NCBI GenBank assembly: GCA_963738575.1
Contig: CAVTWY010000004.1
Coordinates: 186,001-250,000, forward strand
Direction: 5' to 3'
From: CAVTWY01 sp963738575
GTDB taxonomy: Bacteria; Pseudomonadota; Gammaproteobacteria; Burkholderiales; Burkholderiaceae_C
DNA: 64,000 bases
This document shows, piece by piece, positions 36,355 through 45,214 of this stretch. Each line of letters starts with the position of its first letter. Within the stretch, counting starts at the first letter, position 1. Under the pieces are notes generated by a model, which was not told the origin of the DNA, ran no database searches, and saw only the letters and a program-made list of their open reading frames with translations. The position numbers and the translations under genes were made by a program.

Positions 36355-37392
36355 TTACCCAAGCCCGCGAACAACGTGGGGCCCAAGCCAATTGACGACG
36401 GGCCGTGGCATCCGACGCCACGCTTCAATCATGTAGCGGTACTTGCGATTGGATGGGTTGTTTTGCGGAACCGTGTCACGCTTGTAAAGGCGAAACTCAT
36501 AGTTCAATGGCGTCGGCTCAAAGCCCCAGTTCTTCTTGAAAGCGTAAGAGCCGGTGTCGACTTTGCTGCGTCCGTAATCAAAAACCTTCAAGCCGCGGGC
36601 GCAGGCGTCTTGCATGAGGGCCCAATACTTGAAGTCGTTGGCCGCCAAGTCTCGGGCCTCTTCGTCGTCGCCCGCGTAGTAGGGGATGACCTCGTCACGG
36701 AAGTAAAAGCTAAACACGGCCGACAAGGCCTTGCCTTGCGCCGACTCAATCACCAACACGCTGCAGGCATCGCCAAAGGCACGGTGCACAGCTTCAAAGA
36801 AGCGACGCGGCAACGCTGGCGTGCCATGCCGGTGCATGCCATGGGCGTAGAGCGCAAAGAACTGCTCGACGTTGGTGTCAAACCGCGCCACGAGCCCTTG
36901 TTTGATGCCCTTGCGAACCATCGCCCTTTGCTTGCGAGGGATGGCCAGCAAGTTGGCTTCGTCGGTCGCCTCGATCGCCTTGCGAAAGGTCACGTAGTTG
37001 TCCAGGCGCGGCCAATCGTCGTGCTGGCGCACCCGTTGTCGCATCTCAAGATGGGCGACGCCCAAGCGACGGGCCAGCGCGTCGGCAGCGTCTTCAAGCG
37101 CCTTGGCCACCAACGGGTCTTCGGCAACCACGCCGCCGTACGCCAGGTAGGGAAGGCTTGCCAGGGTGTGGCCAAAGAAGACCGTTTTTACCTCGACCAA
37201 CGGCAGGATGCCCACCACGTCTTGGCCGCTTGTCGCGTAGAGGTAGTGGGTGTCGTGCCTCAGTGCCGATTCAAAAAGCCCCTGCCATGCGCTGAGGTGA
37301 AAGAAGGTCGCCTCTGCTGTGGCGTGCACAAAGGCGTCCCACCGAGCGGCGGCTTGGCCGTCGCCGTGTGCAAGACGATCAACTTGAATCAT
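36355..37392 (-). CDS. FemAB-like protein, PEP-CTERM system (TIGR03019 type)
   Basis: The 345-residue protein has a double GNAT-like FemAB layout. The first half contains ATFFHLSAWQGLFESAL and LPYLAYGGVV. The second half contains VFSFYFRDEVIPYYAGDDEEA and DYGRSKVDTGSYAFKKNWGF in shorter recognisable blocks. FemAB proteins transfer amino acids from aminoacyl-tRNA to peptidoglycan or other acceptors. The exosortase-linked group probably adds an aminoacyl group to the EPS or its lipid carrier. ATG 37392 is preferred; GTG 37401, directly after the upstream stop, would add three residues. Confidence 0.9.
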   Translation of the reverse strand: MIQVDRLAHGDGQAAARWDAFVHATAEATFFHLSAWQGLFESALRHDTHYLYATSGQDVVGILPLVEVKTVFFGHTLASLPYLAYGGVVAEDPLVAKALEDAADALARRLGVAHLEMRQRVRQHDDWPRLDNYVTFRKAIEATDEANLLAIPRKQRAMVRKGIKQGLVARFDTNVEQFFALYAHGMHRHGTPALPRRFFEAVHRAFGDACSVLVIESAQGKALSAVFSFYFRDEVIPYYAGDDEEARDLAANDFKYWALMQDACARGLKVFDYGRSKVDTGSYAFKKNWGFEPTPLNYEFRLYKRDTVPQNNPSNRKYRYMIEAWRRMPRPVVNWLGPHVVRGLG

Positions 37393-37401
37393 GCCGGCCA
37401 C

Positions 37402-38250
37402 TCACTGGGCTGTGCGCCCCAGAAAGAGGCTGTCCATGCGCCCCCATCTGAAGTCGGCCATCAACCGCTTGAGCCGCTTTTCGGTGCGACCGATGTTGAC
37501 GTAGTGGCGAAAGCGCGTGCGGGCATTGATGCCGGGGATGCGGGGCTGATCAACGTCGATCTCCCATGGATGGCAATAGAACACGGCCGGCTGCTGATCG
37601 TTCGCCATGACGCGGCGGATCATCCAGCGTGAGGCGACGTACGGCAGCAGGCGAAAGTACCCGCCGCCGCTGGACGGAAAGTTCTGGCCGCCAAAGCGCA
37701 GCGTGGTGGCCGGGATCTCCAACAAGCCACTGTCACGGTGGTGTGCAAAACGCGGTGCGTCGGGCATGCCGTAGTGGTCGTGGCGAATGGGGTACAGGCT
37801 GGAGCTGTAGCGATGGCCGGTTTGCGCCAGCACGTCAAAGGCCCAGAGGTTGGACGCGTTGACAGAGAAGCTTGGCGCGCGGTAACCCTGCACGGCCACA
37901 CCACCAACGTCCTCAAGAATCTTCTTGGCCCGGTCCACGTCAGCGCGAAACTGCTCTGGATCGAGGTTGGTGACCCTTTCATGGCCATAACCGTGGCTGG
38001 CAAGCTCGTGTCCCTGGGCCACGATGCTTCGCACCATGTGTGGGTAGCGTTCGGCCAACCATCCGAGGGTGAAGAATGTGGCGTGTGCGTTTGCTTCACT
38101 GAGCATGGCCAGCATGCGCTCGACGTTGCGCTCGACGCGGCACTCCTTGGCATCCCACTCCGACCGGGCAATGCGTGACTCGAAGGCCGAGACCTGGAAG
38201 TAGTCTTCAACATCGATGGTCATGGCATTCACCGCAGGTGCAGGCGTCAT
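37402..38250 (-). CDS. Polysaccharide deacetylase, exosortase A system (TIGR03006 type)
   Basis: The 282-residue NodB-fold protein starts near NAMTIDVEDYFQVSAFE, with Asp-Glu-Asp at the usual metal site. HATFFTLGWLAERYP, the metal ligands in ASHGYGHERV and the RAPSFSVN motif follow. VFYCHPWEID near residue 225 is characteristic of this exosortase-linked group. It would N-deacetylate amino sugars in the polymer. It overlaps the ATPase stop by four bases. Confidence 0.93.
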   Translation of the reverse strand: MTPAPAVNAMTIDVEDYFQVSAFESRIARSEWDAKECRVERNVERMLAMLSEANAHATFFTLGWLAERYPHMVRSIVAQGHELASHGYGHERVTNLDPEQFRADVDRAKKILEDVGGVAVQGYRAPSFSVNASNLWAFDVLAQTGHRYSSSLYPIRHDHYGMPDAPRFAHHRDSGLLEIPATTLRFGGQNFPSSGGGYFRLLPYVASRWMIRRVMANDQQPAVFYCHPWEIDVDQPRIPGINARTRFRHYVNIGRTEKRLKRLMADFRWGRMDSLFLGRTAQ

Positions 38251-39257
38251 GTCTCTCGAACCTTCGACAACTCCATCAACGCTTTTAACAAAGACTGCTG
38301 CATCGCCAAAGCGTCGTGGCCAATGCGCTCTAGCCGCAGCAAGCTTTGCTCAATCCGGTCGAGGGTTTGATCTGAGGTGCTCAAGGTACTGTTTTGCTGA
38401 AAACCGCCTGCAGCCGTACCAGCGACATCAACGCCTGCAAGCCCCCCTCCTTCGTCGGTCAGCTCCTTGGCCACAACTTCGACGTCATGGGCCTCAAACG
38501 CCGTTTGCTCGCGCAGGTAACCGTGCAGTAGCAATCGGTCGCAAAGCGTATTGATGCGTCGGGGCACACCCAATGTGGCTGCATGGATCGCACTCACGGC
38601 AAGCGGGGCAATGACGGGTATGGTGTCCGCGCCTGCGCATTGAAGCCGGTGCGTGATGTAGGCTCGTGTGTCTTCAAGGTCCATCGGGCCCAAATGACAG
38701 AAGGCCACCACCCGCTGGCGCAACTGCTCCATCTCAGCTCGCTGCATGGTGCTGCGAAACTCGGGCTGCCCGACCAAAAACGTTTGCAACAACGCTTGCG
38801 TGCCGAGTTGGAAGTTGGACAACATGCGCAGCTCTTCAACAGCGCGGGGTGCCAGATTTTGAGCCTCGTCCACGACCAGCAAGCAGCGCCGACCGTGCAT
38901 GGCCTCGGTGGTTAAAAAGGCTTCGAGCGACGTCAACGTTTGTGCCTTGGTTTGTGCCGTGGCATTCACGCCAAACGCAGAAGCCACCATGCGCAAGGTG
39001 TCGTCAGCCTCGAGTTGCGTGGTGACCAATTGGCCCACCGTGACCTGCCGCTGGTCGAGCCCGTCCAACAAGCCGCGCAAAATGGTGGTCTTGCCCGCAC
39101 CAATGTCGCCGGTGATGATGACAAAACCCTGACCCAGCGACAAACCGTACTCTAGGTACGCCTTGGCCTTGCCGTGCTGCTTGCTGCCAAAATAAAAGGC
39201 GGGGTCGGGATTGAGCTGAAAGGGCCTGCTGCGAAGCCCAAAAAATTGCTGGTACAT
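38247..39257 (-). CDS. XrtA-associated AAA ATPase (TIGR03015 type)
   Basis: The 336-residue protein resembles ExeA/GspA-type ATPases. It starts MYQQFFGLRSRPFQLNPDP and has Walker A GDIGAGKTT near residue 50, Walker B LLVVDEAQNL near residue 127 and the QLRQRVVAFCHLGP arginine region. The C-terminal 70 residues are low in conservation and end in a heptad-like helix. It is a constant neighbour of exosortase A and is thought to power or regulate assembly of the EPS apparatus. The exact role is unknown. Confidence 0.93.
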   Translation of the reverse strand: MYQQFFGLRSRPFQLNPDPAFYFGSKQHGKAKAYLEYGLSLGQGFVIITGDIGAGKTTILRGLLDGLDQRQVTVGQLVTTQLEADDTLRMVASAFGVNATAQTKAQTLTSLEAFLTTEAMHGRRCLLVVDEAQNLAPRAVEELRMLSNFQLGTQALLQTFLVGQPEFRSTMQRAEMEQLRQRVVAFCHLGPMDLEDTRAYITHRLQCAGADTIPVIAPLAVSAIHAATLGVPRRINTLCDRLLLHGYLREQTAFEAHDVEVVAKELTDEGGGLAGVDVAGTAAGGFQQNSTLSTSDQTLDRIEQSLLRLERIGHDALAMQQSLLKALMELSKVRET

Positions 39258-39275
39258 CGAAGCTCGCGGACGTGC

Positions 39276-40832
39276 CTAGAAGCGCACGCGGTATCCGCCA
39301 AAGGCAGACCATTCCTTGTAAGGGGTGGTGGGGCTGCTGGACACCGCGTAGCGCACACCAGCACTGAGATCTGACCTCGGGCCAATCAGGCCTGTCCATG
39401 CAGCGGTGACTGCCTTGAAGTCGCTGAAGGGGTTGTTGTCACCTGCCGTTCGACGGTACTCACCCACCACGGTGACTGACGAAACCGGTGTGAGTCGGTG
39501 AGACATGTCGATGGTGAGGCCACGCTGGCGAATCACGGTGGCGGCATCAAAATCATCGTTGATGGCCACTGCGCGAGTCCGAATCAACCGGGAGCGCGTC
39601 GTGGCGTACCGCAAAGACGCCGTGCTGCGCGGCCCCACCCAGGCCACCGATGCCGCCAGGGTGCGGTCACGCGTCACGCCCGCGCCAAGAAAACCTCCGA
39701 CCACAGGCGTCGACGGGTTGAGCCCCTGCGTGTTCAAAAAGTCGCGCACCAGGGCGTCTCTGCGCACGGGGTCAGCCTCTTGACCCAAAAACTGCTGCGA
39801 GTAGATGTCGTAGAGGGTTGTCGAGCTTGCGCCCTTGTTGCTGCCGGTGGACGTGCTGCCGGTATCGGACAAAGCCCACACCATGGTGGCCGTGCGATGC
39901 GAGATGGCCAACTGATGCTCGTTGCCGATTTTTCGGTGGCGGTAGTTGGCGGTGACGGCCGTGGGCTCCTGGGGCAACCACGTCAAACGGAAGCCCCCCG
40001 TGTTGCTTGCCCGCAAACTGTCGTCCGTGAAGTTGTTCCAGTCGCGGCCCACAAACACGCCCAGCTTTACCGCTTGCGTTAAATCGGTCGTTAAACCAAT
40101 GTCCACGAGTCGGCTCTCATTGTCGATGCCCACGGCGCCGTCGGTATTTTGAAGGGATCCTTCGACGAACCACCCCAATCTCGAACCGCCACCGTTGACG
40201 CGCACCGCTGCGCGTGTGTCTTGGGTGTTGAAGATGCTGGCACCGCTGGCGCGAGAGTCGGCCCATGTGAAGCGGCCGTCGTAGTTGACAGAGGCCCCCA
40301 AGGTTCCGCGCACCTGCGGCGACAAAGAAAACGTGCGCACTTGCGTTCCGGTGGCACCGATGCGGCTTCGATCACTCGTCTGCACGTCTTGAAGCGAAAT
40401 GGGTTGTTGCCCGATGTTTGCCGCTGCGTCGACAAAGAAGAACTGCGGCACGATCTCTGCGGTACCCGCTGCCCTTAAAAATTGCGTCACATCGTTCAGG
40501 TCTGACTGCTTTGCAAAGGCAATGCCAGTCAACGCATAGTCAACGGCACCACGCACCGCACCAAACTGACCCAAAAGCCTGAGTGAGCCAGAAGCCTGAC
40601 CGAAGATGTCCTTTTGCTTGTCGGCATCGGACAACCTTGCGTTATCACTGAATGTCAAATTGACACCGAGGCTGCGCTCTAAATTCCAAGCTCGTCCCTC
40701 AGGCGCGGCTGGCGCCTCCGGTGGCGCTTGTGCGCTTGCGAACATCGGCCATGAAACGGCGAGCGCTGCACAAAGCGATGCCAGCGGCAGTGGCAGCCGA
40801 CCCAAAAATGGGCGGTTTGGGGTGGCAGTCAT
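39276..40832 (-). CDS. Outer-membrane beta-barrel protein, PEP-CTERM system (TIGR03016 type)
   Basis: The 518-residue protein has a signal peptide (LPLPLASLCAALAVSWPMFASAQA). Many alternating-residue beta strands follow, ending in FGGYRVRF, an outer-membrane C-terminal Phe. The order ATPase/TIGR03016-like gene/BY-kinase matches other XrtA loci. It probably forms an outer-membrane porin-like element of the export machine. ATG 40832 overlaps the kinase stop by four bases. Confidence 0.9.
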   Translation of the reverse strand: MTATPNRPFLGRLPLPLASLCAALAVSWPMFASAQAPPEAPAAPEGRAWNLERSLGVNLTFSDNARLSDADKQKDIFGQASGSLRLLGQFGAVRGAVDYALTGIAFAKQSDLNDVTQFLRAAGTAEIVPQFFFVDAAANIGQQPISLQDVQTSDRSRIGATGTQVRTFSLSPQVRGTLGASVNYDGRFTWADSRASGASIFNTQDTRAAVRVNGGGSRLGWFVEGSLQNTDGAVGIDNESRLVDIGLTTDLTQAVKLGVFVGRDWNNFTDDSLRASNTGGFRLTWLPQEPTAVTANYRHRKIGNEHQLAISHRTATMVWALSDTGSTSTGSNKGASSTTLYDIYSQQFLGQEADPVRRDALVRDFLNTQGLNPSTPVVGGFLGAGVTRDRTLAASVAWVGPRSTASLRYATTRSRLIRTRAVAINDDFDAATVIRQRGLTIDMSHRLTPVSSVTVVGEYRRTAGDNNPFSDFKAVTAAWTGLIGPRSDLSAGVRYAVSSSPTTPYKEWSAFGGYRVRF

Positions 40833-41782
40833 GGTGCGTTTGCTCCCTTGGTGTCTTCGCCGTAGCCGTAGCCATACCCGTAGCCGTAACCCGAAAAGCT
40901 GTCGCCGGCAGCGGGTTGCGCCCTGTTGAGCAACAACATTTTGACCGGGCAGGTTTCTATCGTGGCCAGAGCGCTTTGAACCGCGCGTTGAGGCGTTTTG
41001 CCGGCATTTACCACCAGCACAACTTGGCCCATCTGCGTCGCAAGGACCTGGGCCTCGGTGGTCATGAGCAAGGGCGGCGAGTCAAAAATTACCACACGAT
41101 CTCGATACCGGTTTGCGACTTGATCCAGCAGGTGGCGCATGGCTTCGCTGGCCAATAATTCTGTCGCATGCGGACGGTACGCCCCGCTGGGCAGCACGGT
41201 GAGTTTGTCGACATTGGTGTGCAAAAGCACGTCGGCCAGCTCGCATTGCCCTTCCAGCAGATCCAACAAACCCTTCGCCGACGCTGTGGCTGTTTCGGGT
41301 GCCAGTGTTCGCAAAACGGTGGGCCGTGCCACGTCGGCGTCCACCAGCAAAACGGTATGGTCAAGCTCCGAAGCGATGCTCATGGCCAAATTGATGGCCG
41401 AGAACGACTTGCCTTCACCTGCGGTAGCGCTGGTGATCATGATCAAGTTGCCGCGCTCGATGGGCACCACACTTTGCCCCGTCGCGTTGCGGATCAAGTG
41501 CCGCTTGACAACACGAAACTGGTCGTGCGCCAACGAGCGTTTGGCGGCGGGGGTGATGAACCCCCGCGCAGTAAGCGAGTGCAAATCCACTTCAAGGCGC
41601 GGCGCACCTTGCGACGCGGTTTCATCGTGGGCCACCACGTCTCGTTTGTTATGGAGCGAGCTTGGGCGGGCGTCGTGCCTGGGCACCGGCCCAGGCATCG
41701 CCGGTACGGTCTCGGGCATCACAGCCCCAGCCAGCCTGAGCTGTTCAAGGCGGCGGGCGGCGGCTTCGATAAGGCTACTCAT
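40829..41782 (-). CDS. BY-kinase (exopolysaccharide tyrosine autokinase)
   Basis: The 317-residue cytoplasmic kinase has Walker A SATAGEGKSFSAINLA near residue 117, Walker A' LLVDADVARP and Walker B VVIFDSPPLL. Its C-terminal tail contains GYGYGYGYGYGED, five tyrosines alternating with glycine, the probable autophosphorylation cluster. Known relatives pair with a separate Wzz-like chain-length protein, here the next gene upstream, to control polymer length. The start ATG 41782 lies one base after the chain-length gene stop. Confidence 0.93.
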   Translation of the reverse strand: MSSLIEAAARRLEQLRLAGAVMPETVPAMPGPVPRHDARPSSLHNKRDVVAHDETASQGAPRLEVDLHSLTARGFITPAAKRSLAHDQFRVVKRHLIRNATGQSVVPIERGNLIMITSATAGEGKSFSAINLAMSIASELDHTVLLVDADVARPTVLRTLAPETATASAKGLLDLLEGQCELADVLLHTNVDKLTVLPSGAYRPHATELLASEAMRHLLDQVANRYRDRVVIFDSPPLLMTTEAQVLATQMGQVVLVVNAGKTPQRAVQSALATIETCPVKMLLLNRAQPAAGDSFSGYGYGYGYGYGEDTKGANAP

Positions 41783-41783
41783 A

Positions 41784-43358
41784 TTAGCGGTTCACAAAAT
41801 GTCGGATTGCCATGACTGAAACCCCGTACAAGAGCGCCAGTCCGACGCAAGCGCCGGTGAATCGCATCACCTCCTTGCGCTGAGCCATGCGGTCGGCGTC
41901 TGTCAAGACGGCAGACACGACGCCAATCACCGGCAAGGCAAGCTTGGTGCGCAGCTCGCCTATGTTGTGGAACACGGGCCGCAAACGGGTGGCAAGGAAA
42001 GCAATGGCCAAGCCAGATGCCAAGGCGCCCCCGAGCACCGAAAGCATCAATGCATTTCGATTGGGCCATACGGGTGTCGGGTCAACATAGGGCGGGTCGA
42101 TCAACCGAAAATCAGCAACGCCGGCCACTTCTTCGAGCTGACCCGTGATGGCTGCCGTCTCCCGGCGGGACACCAAATCTTCGTAATTCTTTTTGTGAAT
42201 GGCGTAGTCGCGGTTCAGCTGCGATGCCTCGGCTTCAAGCTTGGGGGCTGTCTTCAACGAAGCGCGCGCCAGCGCCACGCGCGAGCTGTATTCACCCACG
42301 CGAGCACGCAGTGCGGCCGCTTGCACCTCAGAGGTTGCCAGCATGCGCCGCAGCTCTTGAGCCGCGAGACTTTCGGGCGCACCGACCGATGTTGGCGCGG
42401 TACGCATGGCGGTGCGCCGCAACTCTGCAAGCTGGCGCTTGCGCTCGCCTTCGAGGTCCACAATCAGGCGACGAGCGCTGAGCACTTCGGGGTGTTCGTC
42501 GGTGAAGCGCTGCAAAAGTGCGTCGAGGTTTCGGCGCTGGGCGTCCAAGCGCGCGTCCAGTTCTGGCGTTGACACGGCCAAGGCTGATTCTTGCAGCACA
42601 CTTTGTGTTGAGAGACTGGCCGCCCCTGTCGTCTCTGCCGCCAGGGCAGCGCGAGCGGCGTCCCGCGAGCGCTCGGCTTCGCGCAACTCAAGCGAAGCCT
42701 TTTCAAGTTCGCCGTTCAGGGTGGTCAATCGCGAAGCGGTGTCGCGGCCGTCGCCAATTTGAATGTCTAAGTTGCGCAGCCGAAAATCTTTGAGCTTTGA
42801 CTCAGCCGCTTCGAGCTTGGATTGATACGTCTTGATTTGATCGTCGATGAATGCCTTGGCTGAATCGTTGTCCTTGCGGCTGGCCTGCATTCCCGAGTCG
42901 ACGAAAATCGAGACCAACGACTGAACCGCCCGCTTGGCACGCTCGGGCTCGTAGTCGGTGAACGACAAGTTGTAGAGGTTGTCCCGCCCGGCTGAAGAAA
43001 TCTTCAGCCCGCGCATCAGTCCCTCAATCGCCGCCTGCCGCCCAGCGTCGGTGGTGATGCCCAAGTCGAGGTCGGACATTCGCAGCAACTTCTCTACGTT
43101 AGGGCGACTGATCAATGTGCGCCCGAGCATCGCCACTTGCTGGGTGACGTCGGGTTGCACGGCAAGGCCCGTCATCAAGGGCTTGAGCACCGATTGGGTG
43201 TCAACAAAGATGCGTGCACTGGCGCGGTATTGGTCGCGCATTTTGTAAACGACACCCGCACCCACCACGGCCACGAGCATGGCCATCAACAGCCCATGCC
43301 AACGGTAGCGCCACATGTCCACCAGCACGGTGCGAATGATGTCCTGAATGTCACGCAT
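41784..43358 (-). CDS. Polysaccharide chain-length determinant, XrtA system (TIGR03007 type)
   Basis: The 524-residue PCP protein has an N-terminal membrane helix (residues about 21-41) and a Wzz-type periplasmic region beginning YRASARIFVDTQSVLKPLM. A long coiled-coil segment follows (about 160-380), then a proline-containing RLIDPPYVDPTPVWPNR region. C-terminal helices lie near 430-450 and 500-515. It sets polymer chain length together with the BY-kinase and outer-membrane exporter. Confidence 0.92.
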   Translation of the reverse strand: MRDIQDIIRTVLVDMWRYRWHGLLMAMLVAVVGAGVVYKMRDQYRASARIFVDTQSVLKPLMTGLAVQPDVTQQVAMLGRTLISRPNVEKLLRMSDLDLGITTDAGRQAAIEGLMRGLKISSAGRDNLYNLSFTDYEPERAKRAVQSLVSIFVDSGMQASRKDNDSAKAFIDDQIKTYQSKLEAAESKLKDFRLRNLDIQIGDGRDTASRLTTLNGELEKASLELREAERSRDAARAALAAETTGAASLSTQSVLQESALAVSTPELDARLDAQRRNLDALLQRFTDEHPEVLSARRLIVDLEGERKRQLAELRRTAMRTAPTSVGAPESLAAQELRRMLATSEVQAAALRARVGEYSSRVALARASLKTAPKLEAEASQLNRDYAIHKKNYEDLVSRRETAAITGQLEEVAGVADFRLIDPPYVDPTPVWPNRNALMLSVLGGALASGLAIAFLATRLRPVFHNIGELRTKLALPVIGVVSAVLTDADRMAQRKEVMRFTGACVGLALLYGVSVMAIRHFVNR

Positions 43359-43394
43359 GCGCGCGCTCTCCGACGGTGAAACGGTGCAACTGCA

Positions 43395-44018
43395 TCAGAA
43401 CAACCCTTGCGGAATGATGACAATGTCGCCAGGTCGCATTTCGACGTTGGCCGAGATGTCACCGCCCTTAACCAAATCTTGCAACCTAACCGAATATTGC
43501 TTGTTACCCTCGCTGGGACGCACCAACGTTGCGCGGTTACCTGCTGCGAACTGCGTCAGTCCGCCTACAGCGATCATCACGTCAAGCAACGTCATCTTTT
43601 GGCGGAACGACAGAAATTGTGGGCGCGCAGCCTCGCCAATCACGCGAACTTGTTCGCTCGACTGCCCCACAAAACTTGCAACAATGACCGAGACCACCGG
43701 ATCTCGAACGTATCTGGCCAGACGCTTTTCGAGCTCGCGAGCCAATTGCACCGATGTTTTGCCTTGCGCCACCATCTCGTCCACCAAAGGTGCCGAAATT
43801 TTGCCGTCGGGGCGAACGGGCACGGTCTGCGAAAGTTCGGGGTTGCGCGAGACGACGATATTCAGCGTGTCTCCGGGGCCAATGAGGTACGAATAATCAG
43901 ACGATGCGACAGTTTTTGGCGCTGGTGGTAAGTTCCCGGCTGGCCCAGCACAGGCACTCAGTAACAACGCGGCAATCAAGCTCCACCCTGTTACAAGCCG
44001 CTTCGTGAAGAATTTCAT
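43395..44018 (-). CDS. Outer-membrane polysaccharide export lipoprotein (Wza-like, TIGR03027 type)
   Basis: The 207-residue protein has a lipoprotein signal ending in LLLSAC (Cys22). A Poly_export domain follows, with YLIGPGDTLNIVVSRNPEL and VRPDGKISAPLVDEM. A SLBB-like part contains RVIGEAARPQFLSF and MRPGDIVIIPQGLF. It forms the outer-membrane exit for the polymer. An excellent AGGGAGC ribosome site precedes ATG 44018, which excludes longer in-frame starts. It is the first gene of the large leftward operon. Confidence 0.93.
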   Translation of the reverse strand: MKFFTKRLVTGWSLIAALLLSACAGPAGNLPPAPKTVASSDYSYLIGPGDTLNIVVSRNPELSQTVPVRPDGKISAPLVDEMVAQGKTSVQLARELEKRLARYVRDPVVSVIVASFVGQSSEQVRVIGEAARPQFLSFRQKMTLLDVMIAVGGLTQFAAGNRATLVRPSEGNKQYSVRLQDLVKGGDISANVEMRPGDIVIIPQGLF

Positions 44019-44089
44019 ATTGCTCCCTGTCGCTACCGCCGTTGTTGCCACTTTTGAAGGCCGCTCAGGGCCCAGAACTGTTACAAACG

Positions 44090-44136
44090 ATGCTACCCGC
44101 CCAGCGACATTGCTGCAAGGCCGCGAATGGAGGGCC
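44090..44136 (-). promoter_or_regulatory. Weak promoter candidates for the XrtA operon
   Basis: Two overlapping possibilities lie here on the minus strand. One is a sigma-70-like pair TTGCAG (44113-44118) and TAGCAT (44090-44095) with a 17-base spacer. The other is a sigma-54-like element TGGCCCT, CCAT, TCGCG (about 44122-44137) with correct GG-N10-GC spacing but mismatches in both halves. Neither is strong. Both would give a leader of 60-95 bases before ATG 44018. Confidence 0.3.
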
Positions 44137-44283
44137 AAACGCTTCAATGCCCATGCTACGGGTCGCGTTGAGTGCCTAAAGTAACTCTTCTCGTGACGCC
44201 ACCCGACATTCGCGTTCCACCCCCTGATTTGATGGGGATTTTTTGCTTGACGAGGCTTATCATCGTGGCAGGAGTAAAAGGCC

Positions 44284-44931
44284 ATGAGCAGCGACAACGA
44301 ATCACGAGCAACGGAGACCGAGTCGGCACCGCCGCCCCCGCCCGCCGTGGGCGCAACGCGTCGTCGCCTGCTTCGTGGTGGGTTGCTGGCCGGTCCCGTT
44401 GTTTGGACGGTATCTGCCAAATCAGTGATGGCGCAAGGGATGGGTGGTCGATGCACAACGGCTTCGGCCTACGGTTCGATCAACGCCAGCCGGCCTTCAA
44501 ACCTGACTCATTGCGGCGGTCACCGACCTCACTATTGGGCCCGGCAACAACATCACGACGAATGGCCTGTGGGTTACACGCCGGTATCGTCACACCATGG
44601 CACCCGCGTGCAAGCGCATGCGACACGCTTCACCGAATGCTTTGGTCAGTCGTCGGCCTACCAACGCGCCACGTTGCTTGAGGTGCTTTCCACCCGCTCG
44701 GGCGGGCAAGATGAGGTGGCGCGGCTTTGTGCTGCAGCCATGCTGAATGCCGCAAAAGGCCTGACACCGCCACATGTGCTGGGCGCAACCGTCATCCGAG
44801 ACGTTTGGCAGTCCTACTCCCGTAGAGGTTACTACGAGCCCACAGCCGGCATACGCTGGTATGCCGATGCTTCCGAGCCAGCAGGCACCGGTGGCATCGT
44901 CGAGTGGCTGCAGTCGACCATGCCTCGCTGA
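44284..44931 (+). CDS. Tat-exported Cys/His/Trp-rich protein of HPr-rel-A cassette
   Basis: The 215-residue protein has a proline-rich leader, then a twin-arginine signal (TRRRLLRGGLLAGPVVW) with cleavage probably after VMAQ. The mature part has CTTASAYGSINAS and HCGGHRPHYWARQQHHDEWP. The latter resembles the C-G-x-S-P-G-Y-W-K-x-H-P..W pattern of proteins encoded beside HPr-rel-A genes. The C terminus has GYYEPTAGIRWYAD and a WLQSTMPR ending. Four cysteines remain after cleavage. AGGAG precedes ATG 44284. It is the first gene of a rightward cassette with a PqqD-like chaperone and an HprK-like kinase, so it is the best candidate for the substrate. Its function is unknown. Confidence 0.72.
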   Translation: MSSDNESRATETESAPPPPPAVGATRRRLLRGGLLAGPVVWTVSAKSVMAQGMGGRCTTASAYGSINASRPSNLTHCGGHRPHYWARQQHHDEWPVGYTPVSSHHGTRVQAHATRFTECFGQSSAYQRATLLEVLSTRSGGQDEVARLCAAAMLNAAKGLTPPHVLGATVIRDVWQSYSRRGYYEPTAGIRWYADASEPAGTGGIVEWLQSTMPR

Positions 44932-44956
44932 TCGCTGCAACAGCGATCCAAGCGCT

Positions 44957-45214
44957 TTGAAGCGCGAGCACCTGCCTGACGTGGTGACTCTTCTTTGGTC
45001 ACTTGCCCCATCGCTGCACACGCGTCAATGGGGCGGTGATAGGGTGGTCTTTGTTTCTTCGACCGGCGGCACGCACCTGTTGGAGGGTCAGCTTTTGGCT
45101 GCCTACGAGTCGCTGGCCAACGGCTCTGGCTTGCAGACCACCTCGACCGAAACCGACGACCCGGCCTTGCTGGAGCTGGCCGACTTGGGCATCGCTGTGG
45201 CCCACGAACAGTGA
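44957..45214 (+). CDS. PqqD-like peptide chaperone of HPr-rel-A system
   Basis: This small protein (about 85 residues) has GDRVVFVSSTGGTHLLEGQLLAAYESL and an LLELADLGIAVAHEQ ending, in the pattern of the PqqD-related proteins found with HprK-like kinases. PqqD relatives bind leader peptides of ribosomally made modified peptides. The start is uncertain: TTG 44957 is taken because no ATG fits, and GTG 44981 is possible. Its stop overlaps the next start (TGATG). The gene is easily missed. Confidence 0.62.
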   Translation: MKREHLPDVVTLLWSLAPSLHTRQWGGDRVVFVSSTGGTHLLEGQLLAAYESLANGSGLQTTSTETDDPALLELADLGIAVAHEQ

